Source: Oscillospiraceae bacterium (GTDB lineage: Bacteria > Bacillota_A > Clostridia > Oscillospirales > Oscillospiraceae). From it: a stretch of 64,000 nucleotides of DNA. The notes beneath the pieces are model-generated. The model was not told the DNA's origin and made no database searches. It saw nothing but the letters and a program-made list of their open reading frames with translations. Positions 16,818 through 24,905 of the stretch are shown here, in pieces; positions within the stretch are counted from its first letter, which is position 1; the number at the start of each line of letters is the position of its first letter. Made by a program: the position numbers and the translations under genes. The stretch is taken from assembly GCA_017627975.1 (NCBI GenBank), contig JAGAFT010000091.1:1-64000 (forward strand), read 5' to 3'.

Positions 16818-18145
16818 ATCAAAGCTGGTACAACACACAGAGCTGGTATGCTCCGCTTGTCTCTGACGAACAGGGGGCGGAGCTGCCTCTGGAAAACATC
16901 GAAGCGCTTCCGGAGGCGACAGAGAGGAAACGCCGGAAAAAGAGATCCGGAGGCCTGACACCGGGACGGATTGCCGGCCTGGTGATGATTCTCATTGCGG
17001 TAATCGTCGGGTCATCGCTGGCATTTCAACAGATCGACGATGACGCAGAGCGTCCTGTCTCGCCTTTTTCCGATCCCTCCGATGGGGACACGGAAATGCC
17101 GGACAGCCCGGCGGATTTCTTCGACCAGTTTTATGAAGACGTGGAGAGCAGCGAGGCCGAGGTGAACATCCCCAGACTGGAAGACCGGCCCACGGCGACC
17201 TTTGCCATGCAGGAGGCGCCGGAAGAGGAACTGAGCCTTCAGGAACTGTACGAAAAATGCGCCCCTTCCATCGTCTCAATCTCTGCATATAAGGGAAAGA
17301 ATATCGGCTTCTTCTGGGGATCCGGCGTCGTGATCCGAGAGGACGGACTGATTCTGACCAATACCCATGTGCTGGAAGACTGCGACCGTGCCGTGGTGAC
17401 GCTGGACGACGGAAGCGAATATGAAGCGAAGCTGATCGGCGCGGACAGCATCAGTGATATTGCGCTGCTGAAAATCGACGCGGAAGGGCTGACGGCAGCC
17501 GAGATGGGCGAGAGCACGACACTCCGGGTCGGCGACCGGGTCGCGGCCATCGGAAATCCTCTGGGAGAGGACTTCCGCAACACGCTGACCGACGGGATCA
17601 TCTCTGCCATCGAACGCGGAATGACCTATAACGGGCGCAGCATGACCCTGCTGCAGACAAACACCGCCATCAATGAAGGAAACTCCGGCGGGGCACTGTT
17701 TAATCTCAACGGACAGGTTGTCGGCATTACCAATATGAAGATGATGTCCAGCTACTCCAGCATCGAGGGAATCGGCTTTGCAATTCCGTCTTCCACCGTC
17801 TGCAAGGTTGCAAACGCACTGCTGAAGGACGGGGAAGTGAAGGGACGCCCTGCCATCGGGATTACGGTGGGAGAGATTCCGCAGACAGCGATGGAGCATT
17901 ACGAGCTTCCGGAGGGCCTTTATGTCTCGGCGGTCAGCGACGGCTCGGATGCGAAGGAAAAGGGCATTGTACCCGGCGACATTATCACCGCGGTAAACGG
18001 CACTGAGGTCAAAACGACCGAAGAGATCAGCCGGATCAAGGATACGCTGGAAGTTGGGGACGGCATGACGCTGACCATCTGGCGCGACGGAGAGAGCCTG
18101 GACATCACAATTGTCCTGGTCGACACAAACGACGTATATTCCTGA
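16814..18145 (+). CDS. HtrA/DegP-type membrane-anchored serine protease
   Basis: A 443-residue S1C protease. A cytoplasmic basic N-terminus leads to a transmembrane helix (IAGLVMILIAVIVGSSLAF) at about residues 56-74, an acidic linker, a trypsin-like domain with catalytic His185 (NTHVLED), Asp215 (SDIALLK) and Ser291 (NEGNSGGAL), and one C-terminal PDZ domain (about 355-440). It degrades or refolds damaged exported proteins outside the membrane. Overlapping starts with the kinase and the following metallopeptidase imply tight co-expression. Confidence 0.92.
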   Translation: MNQSWYNTQSWYAPLVSDEQGAELPLENIEALPEATERKRRKKRSGGLTPGRIAGLVMILIAVIVGSSLAFQQIDDDAERPVSPFSDPSDGDTEMPDSPADFFDQFYEDVESSEAEVNIPRLEDRPTATFAMQEAPEEELSLQELYEKCAPSIVSISAYKGKNIGFFWGSGVVIREDGLILTNTHVLEDCDRAVVTLDDGSEYEAKLIGADSISDIALLKIDAEGLTAAEMGESTTLRVGDRVAAIGNPLGEDFRNTLTDGIISAIERGMTYNGRSMTLLQTNTAINEGNSGGALFNLNGQVVGITNMKMMSSYSSIEGIGFAIPSSTVCKVANALLKDGEVKGRPAIGITVGEIPQTAMEHYELPEGLYVSAVSDGSDAKEKGIVPGDIITAVNGTEVKTTEEISRIKDTLEVGDGMTLTIWRDGESLDITIVLVDTNDVYS

Positions 18146-18702
18146 TGAACGTTGACGTTATTCGAAGCAGGCGCAAAACCATGGCGCTCCAGGTAAGAGA
18201 GAGCGGAGAGATTGTCGTCCGAGTGCCGATGTACGTACGGGAAGGGGAAATCCGGCGTTTCGTCGAAGAACATCTTACCTGGATTGAGAAGCAGCAGAGG
18301 AAACTCGCTTTTGCTGCGGAACAGAAAAAACAGATCCGGCCGCTGACCGAGGCGGAATTATCCCGGATGGTCTCTCAGGCCAGGGGAGATCTGACGGGGC
18401 GTGCGGCATATTTTGCACCCCGGATCGGGGTGAGCTACGGTCGGATCAGCATCCGGCACCAGAAAACCAAATGGGGAAGCTGCTCTTCAAAGGGAAACCT
18501 GAATTTCAACTGCCTGCTGATGCTGGCACCGGAAGAGGTGCGCGACTACGTTGTCGTGCATGAGCTCTGCCATCGGAAGCAGATGAATCATTCCGAAGTA
18601 TTCTGGGCGGAGGTGGAGCGTGCTCTGCCGAACTACCGGGATGCGAGAAAGTGGCTGAAAACTCACGGCAGGGAGCTTATGCAGTATAATCCGATAGACT
18701 GA
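18145..18702 (+). CDS. YgjP/SprT-like zinc metallopeptidase (DUF45)
   Basis: A 185-residue protein matching the M48-like YgjP family. The core shows TKWGSCSSKGNLNFN and the zinc motif VVHELCHRKQMNHSEVFW, in which two histidines and a later histidine are ligands and Glu is catalytic. The ATG shares its first base with the HtrA stop (TGATG). Being third in a kinase-HtrA operon suggests protein quality control, although family substrates are unknown. Confidence 0.85.
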   Translation: MNVDVIRSRRKTMALQVRESGEIVVRVPMYVREGEIRRFVEEHLTWIEKQQRKLAFAAEQKKQIRPLTEAELSRMVSQARGDLTGRAAYFAPRIGVSYGRISIRHQKTKWGSCSSKGNLNFNCLLMLAPEEVRDYVVVHELCHRKQMNHSEVFWAEVERALPNYRDARKWLKTHGRELMQYNPID

Positions 18703-18720
18703 ACTCCAATCAAGCGGCAC

Positions 18721-18755
18721 TTGCAAAAAAAACCTGTTCATGGTAGAATATTCTA
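18721..18755 (+). promoter_or_regulatory. Promoter with overlapping palindrome
   Basis: TTGCAA (18721-18726), 17 bp, TAGAAT (18744-18749). A perfect palindrome, TAGAATATTCTA (18744-18755), overlaps the -10 box and could be an operator for the DtxR-like product downstream. Confidence 0.6.
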
Positions 18756-18791
18756 ACCTGTAACCATAATTCTTGTGAAGAGGGTGTATAC

Positions 18792-19175
18792 ATGAACTTG
18801 AGAAATTTCCGGAATGAAGCACGGGACGACTACCTGGAAGCGATCCTGATGATCACCCAGGAGAGAGGACACTGCCGGTCAATTAACATCGCAGAGACCC
18901 TGGATGTGACAAAGCCGTCGGTCAGTGTTGCGGTCGGAAAGCTGATTGAAGCCGGACTCATCACAATGGACTCTGACAAGATGATTCATTTTACCGAGGA
19001 AGGCCTTGCACTGGCAGAGCTCACATTGGAGAAGCACAACTACCTGAAGCAGATGCTGATGAACGCGGGGATCGATGATGAAACCGCAGAACGCGAAGCC
19101 TGTGCGATGGAGCACGGGATCAGCGAGGAGAGCTTCCGAAAGCTTGCCGCCCGATATCCGCTCAGCCTCTCATAA
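18792..19175 (+). CDS. DtxR/MntR-family metal-responsive regulator
   Basis: A 127-residue regulator. The N-terminal winged helix (DYLEAILMI, SINIAETLDVTKPSVSVAVGKLIEAGLI) and the dimerisation part (LTLEKHNYLKQMLM, AEREACAMEHGISEESF) match the short MntR/IdeR-type proteins. E-x-C-AMEH carries the usual metal ligands (Glu, Cys/Met, His). The third SH3-like domain is absent, as in Bacillus MntR. It probably controls manganese or iron transport; no target gene is adjacent, and the palindrome at its own promoter suggests autoregulation. Confidence 0.85.
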   Translation: MNLRNFRNEARDDYLEAILMITQERGHCRSINIAETLDVTKPSVSVAVGKLIEAGLITMDSDKMIHFTEEGLALAELTLEKHNYLKQMLMNAGIDDETAEREACAMEHGISEESFRKLAARYPLSLS

Positions 19176-19186
19176 GTCTATCAGTT

Positions 19187-19228
19187 AAAAAAGCGAAGCA
19201 GTCCGAAATTGGACTGCTTCGCTTTTTG
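19187..19228. terminator. Bidirectional terminator
   Basis: AAAAAAGCGAAGCAGTCC pairs with GGACTGCTTCGCTTTTT; it serves the regulator gene and the convergent DUF937 gene. Confidence 0.9.
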
Positions 19229-19245
19229 CAGGGCATACAGAAGGA

Positions 19246-19905
19246 TCAGCGTCTCATGGAAGAGAGCAGACTGAGAAGCTGCGTGCCGTTAAAATCGTTT
19301 TCCTGGCTGGCCTGCGGTGCGGAAGAACCGAACAGAGAACCGAACAGGCCGCCGAGGCCCGCATTGTTTCCGCCCAGAAGCCCGGAAAGCAGGCCGCCGC
19401 CGGAAGGCTGACTCTGGGCCTGCTGGGTGCCGACAAACATGCCCATGAGATCGGAGAGATCAAGGCCGTCGCTCAGATCCACTTTGGGAGCGGAAGAAAC
19501 CGAATTGGTCGCGGCGGAAAGTCCGCTCATCAGAGCCGGGGCGATTCCGGCCAGGGCGGAATTGACATCGCGCTGACTCATACCGGACTCCAGGGCAAGC
19601 TGATTGGTGACGTCTTCGGACTCGCTGCCGAAGATGTGGTTGATGATCTTGCCGCCGTCTTCGGTATCGGCTTCGTCGATCTGGTCAGAAAGGGTTTTCT
19701 GATTGGTGTGCTGTGAAAGGGCACCGAGCAGAGAGAGCGCACCGGACTCATTGGAAGCGTTCTTGGTCAGAAACTTGAGCAGCAGGGGAATTGCCAGGGG
19801 AATGAGCTTCTTGAGAGAGGATGCGTTGAGACCGGTCTTTTTCGCCAGAGCGGAAATGCTGGAATCCGCCAGAAGGGACTTGAGCAGGAGACTGAGAAGA
19901 TTCAT
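19246..19905 (-). CDS. DUF937-family protein
   Basis: A 219-residue protein. The N-terminal half has the helical LLADSSISALAKKTGL and KLIPLAIPLLLKFL segments and the hydrophobic/Gly pattern of DUF937 proteins. The second half is rich in Gly, Ser and Leu (GGGLLSGLLGGNNAGLGGLFG) and looks unstructured. Perfect GGAGG precedes the ATG, and TATAAT lies about 45 bp upstream on the minus strand. Function unknown. Confidence 0.7.
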   Translation of the reverse strand: MNLLSLLLKSLLADSSISALAKKTGLNASSLKKLIPLAIPLLLKFLTKNASNESGALSLLGALSQHTNQKTLSDQIDEADTEDGGKIINHIFGSESEDVTNQLALESGMSQRDVNSALAGIAPALMSGLSAATNSVSSAPKVDLSDGLDLSDLMGMFVGTQQAQSQPSGGGLLSGLLGGNNAGLGGLFGSLFGSSAPQASQENDFNGTQLLSLLSSMRR

Positions 19906-20047
19906 AAGATACCTCCATATAATAATTGCAAAATTGCAAGGATATTATACAGCACTGCGGCATATTTTTCCACTGTTTTCTTCACATGGATACGCCGGTG
20001 CAAAATTTGCCCCTTTTTGCGGTGCCGCCAAGGTGCAAGCAATCCGG

Positions 20048-20076
20048 TTGCAGTTCGGGAGAGAATCTGCTATAAT
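20048..20076 (+). promoter_or_regulatory. SigmaA-type promoter
   Basis: TTGCAG (20048-20053), 17 bp, TATAAT (20071-20076), about 50 bp before the coiled-coil gene. Confidence 0.7.
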
Positions 20077-20127
20077 ACCGACAGATTGGAACAATCAGAA
20101 AAGATTACAGAGCAGGCGGGAGAACAG

Positions 20128-20799
20128 ATGGCAGAGATACTGGATTATTTTGACCGGATCAACATTGATGTGGCGAAGAGAAAATACTATAACGTCAACA
20201 AGGTCAACACCGTTCTGGAAGAGCTTCGCGGGCTGGCGGAGGAACTCGTGGAAGAAAACGAGAGGCAGCAGCGGGAGCTGGTTCAACTGCGTGCGGAGCT
20301 GGAACAGAAAGCAGCGGACGGGGAACAGTCCAGAGAGCTTCTTGGCACCATACAGCAGCTGTACCGGGATACCCTGACAAAAGCCCACAGCAGGGCGGAC
20401 GGAATTGTTCAGGAAGCAGAGGAGCACAGGGACAGGGTGATTCATGAAGCCGAAGCGGAGCGGGCGTATGCAGAGCAGCAGGTCAGAGAGTGCTTCCGCG
20501 TCCTGCAGAGCCGGGAAGAAGAGAACCTCCGCTTCCTGCGCGGCTATCTGGAACAATTCTCAGGCAGAATGCAGCCAGCAGATCCCGCAGAGGAAGCAGC
20601 CCGTCCTGTAGAGCCGGGCGGGGAGAAAGAGCGGCACGATATGCCGGCACGGTTATCTGAAAGGCCGTATCGGATGCCCGCTGAGGCGGAAGACGAAGAG
20701 GAAGAACTGCCGCCCGCCGGATTCGCGCAGCTGAAGGATCTGGAACTGCAGATCCAGAGACTGGCAAATGAGATCAGCGCACTGGAGTCCGGCCGCTGA
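20128..20799 (+). CDS. DivIVA-like coiled-coil protein
   Basis: A 223-residue protein starting at the ATG at 20128 (MAEILDYFDRINID) after GGAGAA. Residues 12-150 are a long coiled coil rich in E, R and Q, opening with KRKYYNVNKVNTVLEELR, which resembles the N-terminal membrane-targeting and pairing segment of DivIVA proteins (RGYDVDEVNEFL). A proline- and acid-rich linker and a short terminal coil follow. It may be a polarity or division scaffold; the likeness is structural, so confidence is moderate. Confidence 0.6.
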   Translation: MAEILDYFDRINIDVAKRKYYNVNKVNTVLEELRGLAEELVEENERQQRELVQLRAELEQKAADGEQSRELLGTIQQLYRDTLTKAHSRADGIVQEAEEHRDRVIHEAEAERAYAEQQVRECFRVLQSREEENLRFLRGYLEQFSGRMQPADPAEEAARPVEPGGEKERHDMPARLSERPYRMPAEAEDEEEELPPAGFAQLKDLELQIQRLANEISALESGR

Positions 20800-20867
20800 G
20801 CGGTTTTGCGAGTACCCTGTCTGTCCGGAAGCCTTCCGGCCGGGCTAACGAATGAGAACTGAAGCTG

Positions 20868-20906
20868 ACAAAACACCTGTCTCAATCCCGAGACAGGTGT
20901 TTTGTC
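20868..20906. terminator. Bidirectional terminator
   Basis: ACAAAACACCTGTCTC pairs with GAGACAGGTGTTTTGT between convergent genes. Confidence 0.9.
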
Positions 20907-20931
20907 TTGCGCTGGTACTCTGTATCACACA

Positions 20932-22326
20932 TCAGGCGCCGGTAATGACGTTCATTCCGGCTGCAAGCCAGCGGCCGTTGGTACTGACAAAAGCGAGCTC
21001 ATAGGCATTCTCCAGCTTGTAGCTGTACTGTTCATACCAGTTCTTCGCCGTCATGTCCGCGCTGTAAATAACGGTACAGACAAAGCAGTAGGGACTTACC
21101 ATGTGGAAGTTTTCATACCGCAGATCGTTGTATTCGGTCTGGGTCCCGGAGGCCCAGTACATCGCCTCCTGAGAACGGAAGACATACTCGTACAGGTCGC
21201 TCTGGGGCAGGATGCGGTTGAGCAGATTGGAATAGCGCGTATACTCAAACGCATGCGCGGAGTACTCCATATACGCGCTGAAGAAGCTCTCGGCAACGGA
21301 ACGCATTTGCGCTTCCGTCTCCGGCTCGCCGTGATGGAAGAAGGTCAGAGTTTCACCGGAGGTGGCGACGGGGGTCACTTCCTCGCCGTCCGTCTCAATC
21401 GCAGTTACCGTCGGTGTGAGGTAGAGGCCTTCAATCCGGTAGGTGTTTGTCAGGCAGTTTGCATCACCGGTATAGAGCTCCAGCCCCTGAAAGACGCCGA
21501 GGGTGGAGGAGAAGGCCTCGTCCGGTGAGACCTTCACACCGTTAATAAAGAGCGGCAGGTCTTCCGGTGCGGTGATCGAAAGATCTTGTTTTCCGTCAAA
21601 GGTGTGATAGACCACCAGACCGTCGTGTACTTCGCCTTCCGGAGAGATAGAGTTTCCTCGGGCATCCGTAAGCGTGATCTCTCCGTAGAGAGGCCCGACC
21701 TCATAAGTGAGAAAATGCGGAGGATTCTCCATCTCGGCCTCATAGCGGACCAGGTCATCGATCTCTTTCGGCTCGCCGGTCAGGTGATCCTCAGTGAGAG
21801 GGACGCCATTGAGGGCCAGTTCGGTTCCGGACACAGCCTCCACCTGCGCAGTGACCGAGGGGAGAAGATCCGTGATCCTGGCGGCCTGTACACCGGAGAC
21901 CGACCAATAATTCCGGCTGAAGCCGGGGGAGTCGCCTTCGGGTTCCAAAAAAACTTCGCAGATCAGATTCGGTCCGGACCGCACATCATACACAAGATGC
22001 TCCGCTTCGCTTTTCTCTGAATTCGCACGGTAGGAGAGCGCACGGCTGAGATCAATGGCCTCCACATAAGAGCTATATAGCTCAAGGGGATCTTCAAACT
22101 CCGTCAGTTCAAAGGGAATATTCTCCTTTGCCATGTCGATGATCTCGTCCAGCTCGGTGTTTTGAATAAAATCGTCCATTACCGGATCAGGTCTTGTGAC
22201 CTCGTAAACGCCCAGATACTGGTAGAGCAGGTAACAGCCCGCCCCGCCGAGCAGCAGCAGGACCAGCGCCCAAACGATAAGAAAACGTCCCCAGGCAGGG
22301 TTCTTCGAACCGTTGTATTCAGCCAT
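20932..22326 (-). CDS. Membrane-anchored extracytoplasmic protein of unknown function
   Basis: A 464-residue protein with a short cytoplasmic start, one membrane helix at about residues 14-36 (FLIVWALVLLLLGGAGCYLLY) and a large outside region with alternating strand-rich and acidic segments. Near residues 240-310, TFDGKQDLSITAPEDLPLFI and FINGVKV recall repeated beta domains that present a sugar- or peptide-binding surface. I do not recognise the family. Its start overlaps the phosphodiester glycosidase gene by 8 bp, so the three minus-strand genes down from the phosphatase fusion form an operon. Confidence 0.65.
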   Translation of the reverse strand: MAEYNGSKNPAWGRFLIVWALVLLLLGGAGCYLLYQYLGVYEVTRPDPVMDDFIQNTELDEIIDMAKENIPFELTEFEDPLELYSSYVEAIDLSRALSYRANSEKSEAEHLVYDVRSGPNLICEVFLEPEGDSPGFSRNYWSVSGVQAARITDLLPSVTAQVEAVSGTELALNGVPLTEDHLTGEPKEIDDLVRYEAEMENPPHFLTYEVGPLYGEITLTDARGNSISPEGEVHDGLVVYHTFDGKQDLSITAPEDLPLFINGVKVSPDEAFSSTLGVFQGLELYTGDANCLTNTYRIEGLYLTPTVTAIETDGEEVTPVATSGETLTFFHHGEPETEAQMRSVAESFFSAYMEYSAHAFEYTRYSNLLNRILPQSDLYEYVFRSQEAMYWASGTQTEYNDLRYENFHMVSPYCFVCTVIYSADMTAKNWYEQYSYKLENAYELAFVSTNGRWLAAGMNVITGA

Positions 22327-23350
22327 AGGTCACACCTTCTTTCAGAACGATAAAGCCGGTGGGAATCCGTCTGGGACCGGTGACAGAGGCGCAGTGATTG
22401 ACGATCTCACCGTCATAAACCATGACCGACGAGGAGCCGCCGTCCAGATTGCCCGCGTTTACGGCGCCGTATTCCAGCATGATGTTGACCACATCTTCCA
22501 TCGTCGCGCCGAGCGTGTTGATGCTGCGGCCATCGAGAACCAGCAAAAGGAGCGCTCCGTCGTCCCGCTGACCCAAGGCCGTACGGGGATTGACACCGCC
22601 GCCGAGATTCTGGTGCTGGATTTCTCCGTTGATAATAAGAGAAGAGGCAAGTCCGTCATGCGTGACAAAGCTGACCGCCCATTGAATTCCGTTTTCCACC
22701 GCTTCCCGTCCGTTCATCGAGCCGACATGAAGAATGCCGTCCTGATCCAGTCCGACCAGATGGTATGGGGTGAGGTCGTTGCCGAAGATGACTTTGCCGT
22801 TGACAATGACAATTCCCTGGGGAATTCCGCCGCTGCCGGTGCCGTTTTCATCATTGAAGCCGCCGGCATTGATGCCGGCAAGACCGTCATATTTTGCCAC
22901 CATGTCGGTCAGCTGAAGCCCAGGCTGTTTGACAAACTCATCCGATGTCCCGAGAATGACCTGCTTCGGATCCGAAACGATCAGAAGCTTGCCTTTGCAG
23001 GTGCCTTCGGCGATGTCGATGAGCTTGACGGATTCGCTCTGATCAGAACCGGATTCCCGTTTTTCAGCCGCCTTCTCAACATGAATGAGAGAGGTGTTGA
23101 CGCTTTCAGTTGCAAGATCTTCGGTGCTGACACTCTTATAATCGTTCAGCTCTTCCTCTGAGAGAAAAATATTGCTGATCCAGCGGATAGCGCTGGTTTC
23201 CCGGACGGAGCGGGTAAACATGCCGGTGACCGTTGGGGAGGGGCCGCGTTCCAGTACCCAGATAACTCCCAGCAGAGAGATCAGAAGACAGAGCAGCGTA
23301 ATGCCGAGGACGGCAAAAAAGCGCCCAATGGGATGCTTTTTCTGATTCAT
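22319..23350 (-). CDS. NAGPA-type phosphodiester glycosidase family protein
   Basis: A 343-residue protein with an N-terminal anchor (residues 12-32) and the DUF2233/NAGPA fold. Recognisable parts are GLAGINAGGFNDENGTGSGGIPQGIVIVNG, GVNPRTALGQRDDGALLLLVLDGR and NAGNLDGGSSSVMVYDG, the last being the family hallmark. Relatives cleave sugar phosphodiesters or act on exopolysaccharide. The start overlaps the phosphatase-barstar stop by 4 bp. Confidence 0.85.
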   Translation of the reverse strand: MNQKKHPIGRFFAVLGITLLCLLISLLGVIWVLERGPSPTVTGMFTRSVRETSAIRWISNIFLSEEELNDYKSVSTEDLATESVNTSLIHVEKAAEKRESGSDQSESVKLIDIAEGTCKGKLLIVSDPKQVILGTSDEFVKQPGLQLTDMVAKYDGLAGINAGGFNDENGTGSGGIPQGIVIVNGKVIFGNDLTPYHLVGLDQDGILHVGSMNGREAVENGIQWAVSFVTHDGLASSLIINGEIQHQNLGGGVNPRTALGQRDDGALLLLVLDGRSINTLGATMEDVVNIMLEYGAVNAGNLDGGSSSVMVYDGEIVNHCASVTGPRRIPTGFIVLKEGVTYG

Positions 23351-24051
23351 TCGGCGTTCTCCTCTTCACTGTCCTGAAAGACACGGCGGATCCGTTCCGC
23401 ATAGAGCCGGACCTCAACCGGGGCATCCTCCTCCGGAAGCATCAGAACAAAATGACTTCCGCGATGGGGCAGCCCTGTCAGAATGTCATGAAGGGCATCC
23501 AGGTTTTCGCCGTACCAGGGCTCCCAGGCCATTTTCGATCGAAGCTCTTCATAGAGAGCGGGGATATCCGCCGAATGACGGAAATCCAGAAACACCACAT
23601 CGGTCAGTGCTTCAAAGAGCCCGTAACAGGCGCGCTCCATCTCCTCGAGACAACCGGAAAAATCACGCGTGTACCAGGGGTCCGCGATATCCTGATCCCC
23701 GAGTCCGGCATATTCGTTCAGATTATGCAGCTTTCCATCCGGATCGCCGTGGAAGAGCCTGCTGAGGTCCCAGCGGTTCTCTTCATCCATGCCGATGATA
23801 AGGTCATAGGCGTCATAATCACTGCGCCGCACACGTCTTGCGCGGTGATGGGAGCAATCCAGACCGCGGGCTTCCAGCAGAACACGCATCGGAGGGTAGA
23901 TGGGATTGCCGATCTCTTCCGAAGAAGTGGCTGCAGACGAGATCTCAAAGGACGAGAGAAGCCCTGCCTGCTCCGCCATTTTTCGGAGAAGAAGCTCTGC
24001 TGCGGGACTGCGGCATATATTGCCGTGGCACACAAAAAGTATCTTAGTCAA
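23347..24051 (-). CDS. Low-molecular-weight tyrosine phosphatase fused to a barstar-like domain
   Basis: A 234-residue protein. Residues 1-145 form an LMW-PTP domain with the P-loop VCHGNICRS (nucleophile Cys8, Arg14) and the general-acid loop DIADPWYTRDF. Residues about 150-232 resemble barstar: VVFLDFRHSADIPALYEEL, then WYGENLDALHDILTGL, the latter matching the barstar GxNWDAL.D.L signature. Start is TTG, after AGGAGG. A fused phosphatase and RNase-inhibitor fold is unusual; the barstar part may act as a protein-binding module. The first ten codons overlap a recombination site repeated three more times downstream. Confidence 0.8.
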   Translation of the reverse strand: MTKILFVCHGNICRSPAAELLLRKMAEQAGLLSSFEISSAATSSEEIGNPIYPPMRVLLEARGLDCSHHRARRVRRSDYDAYDLIIGMDEENRWDLSRLFHGDPDGKLHNLNEYAGLGDQDIADPWYTRDFSGCLEEMERACYGLFEALTDVVFLDFRHSADIPALYEELRSKMAWEPWYGENLDALHDILTGLPHRGSHFVLMLPEEDAPVEVRLYAERIRRVFQDSEEENAE

Positions 24052-24242
24052 ATGCGATCAGCCTCCTGAAAAGCCGTATTCTGCCCCGATTTACCGCGAT
24101 TTGCCGGGCAGAAAAAGTTGTTAATAAACTGTGACTCTGTCATGGAAAAAGCAAAATACGGCAAAATGCGGCAAGTCAATGCCGTCAATGGTAGTCAAAT
24201 GGTAGTAAAAATCGGGGTGGTTTACTACCGTCGGGTGAAGGG
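24021..24242. repeat. Recombination junction copy 1 (phosphatase 5' end plus element arm)
   Basis: This block begins at TGCCGTGGCACACAAAAAGT inside the phosphatase P-loop codons and runs through its start codon and ribosome site into about 170 bp of arm sequence. The arm carries repeated TTTGCCGC/GCGGCAAA units and tandem GGTAGT units, like arm-type integrase sites. Copies occur near 27.9, 34.5 and 41.7 kb. Here the left neighbour is the intact phosphatase gene. Confidence 0.75.
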
Positions 24243-24255
24243 ATACCCTGGGAAA

Positions 24256-24573
24256 TCAGCTAAAAAAGGACCCGTTATATTTCATCTGTGCTTTGATCAT
24301 CAATCCAATACCAGCAAAAAAGCCGATGCCGAACGCGATCCATCCTGCGCCTGTCTGAAATGCGAGATTGATAATCCCAGTGAAACAAGTCCCAATACCG
24401 ATCAGGAGAAGCCCGATCCCCATGAGGCGTGTATAGGCGGGCACATCTGATTTCTGTACATTCTTATGGTGATAGTCATGTACAAGAGAGATCATCTGCT
24501 TTTTCCAAAGTAACAGACCCAGCACAACGCATAGAAGACCCACAATCATGCAAACAATAAAGCCGACTATCAT
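24256..24573 (-). CDS. DUF3784-like small membrane protein
   Basis: A 105-residue protein with three hydrophobic helices (about residues 1-22, 50-68, 76-92) and a conserved-looking linker (KKQMISLVHDYHHKNV..SDVPAYTRLMGIGLLLIG) that resembles DUF3784 proteins of Firmicutes. A GTG four codons upstream (24585) is an alternative start; I prefer the ATG nine bases after GGGGTG. It sits directly downstream of a terminator-promoter module and is cargo of the first element. Confidence 0.6.
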   Translation of the reverse strand: MIVGFIVCMIVGLLCVVLGLLLWKKQMISLVHDYHHKNVQKSDVPAYTRLMGIGLLLIGIGTCFTGIINLAFQTGAGWIAFGIGFFAGIGLMIKAQMKYNGSFFS

Positions 24574-24586
24574 TGTGCTAAACACC

Positions 24587-24670
24587 CCGCAAAATTAAGT
24601 AGTTTATTATACACCATCACCACGGATTTTTCCACTATAAAAAAACGGCACTCTGCTGCGGCAGAGTGCC
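24587..24670 (-). repeat. Terminator-promoter module, copy 1
   Basis: Read on the minus strand: the stem GGCACTCTGC/GCAGAGTGCC, a T-tract, then TGGAAA (24629-24634), 17 bp and TATAAT (24606-24611), followed by a conserved AAACTACTTAATTTTGCGGG leader. It ends the integrase remnant and starts the small membrane protein gene. Confidence 0.8.
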
Positions 24671-24685
24671 TTGCTGGCTTTGTGG

Positions 24686-24905
24686 TTAAACGGCTTTGAA
24701 CAGTTTCTGTGAGTCATTCGCCTTGCCCGTGGGCTTTTCCTCTGCTCCCGGCGGGCCGCCTCGGCTTCCTCCATGCGCCGAAGTTCCTCGGCGGCGTCTT
24801 CCATCCCCAGGTGAGTGTAAGTGTTGAGCGTGACGCCGATATCACTGTGTCCTATCAGGTAATGCAGCGTCTTTTGGGTTAATCCCGGCTTTTGCTTTCG
24901 TTGGC
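24686..24905 (-). pseudogene. Tyrosine integrase, C-terminal remnant (frameshifted)
   Basis: Encodes KTLHYLIGHSDIGVTLNTY and THLGMEDAAEELRRMEEAEA, the last catalytic block (GHSDI...TLNTYTH, with the terminal catalytic tyrosine) of Tn916-type integrases. One extra A near 24873 and one lost base near 24740 break the frame compared with the better copy at 28877-29158. The upstream end merges into the 3' end of the aminotransferase gene. Confidence 0.75.
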
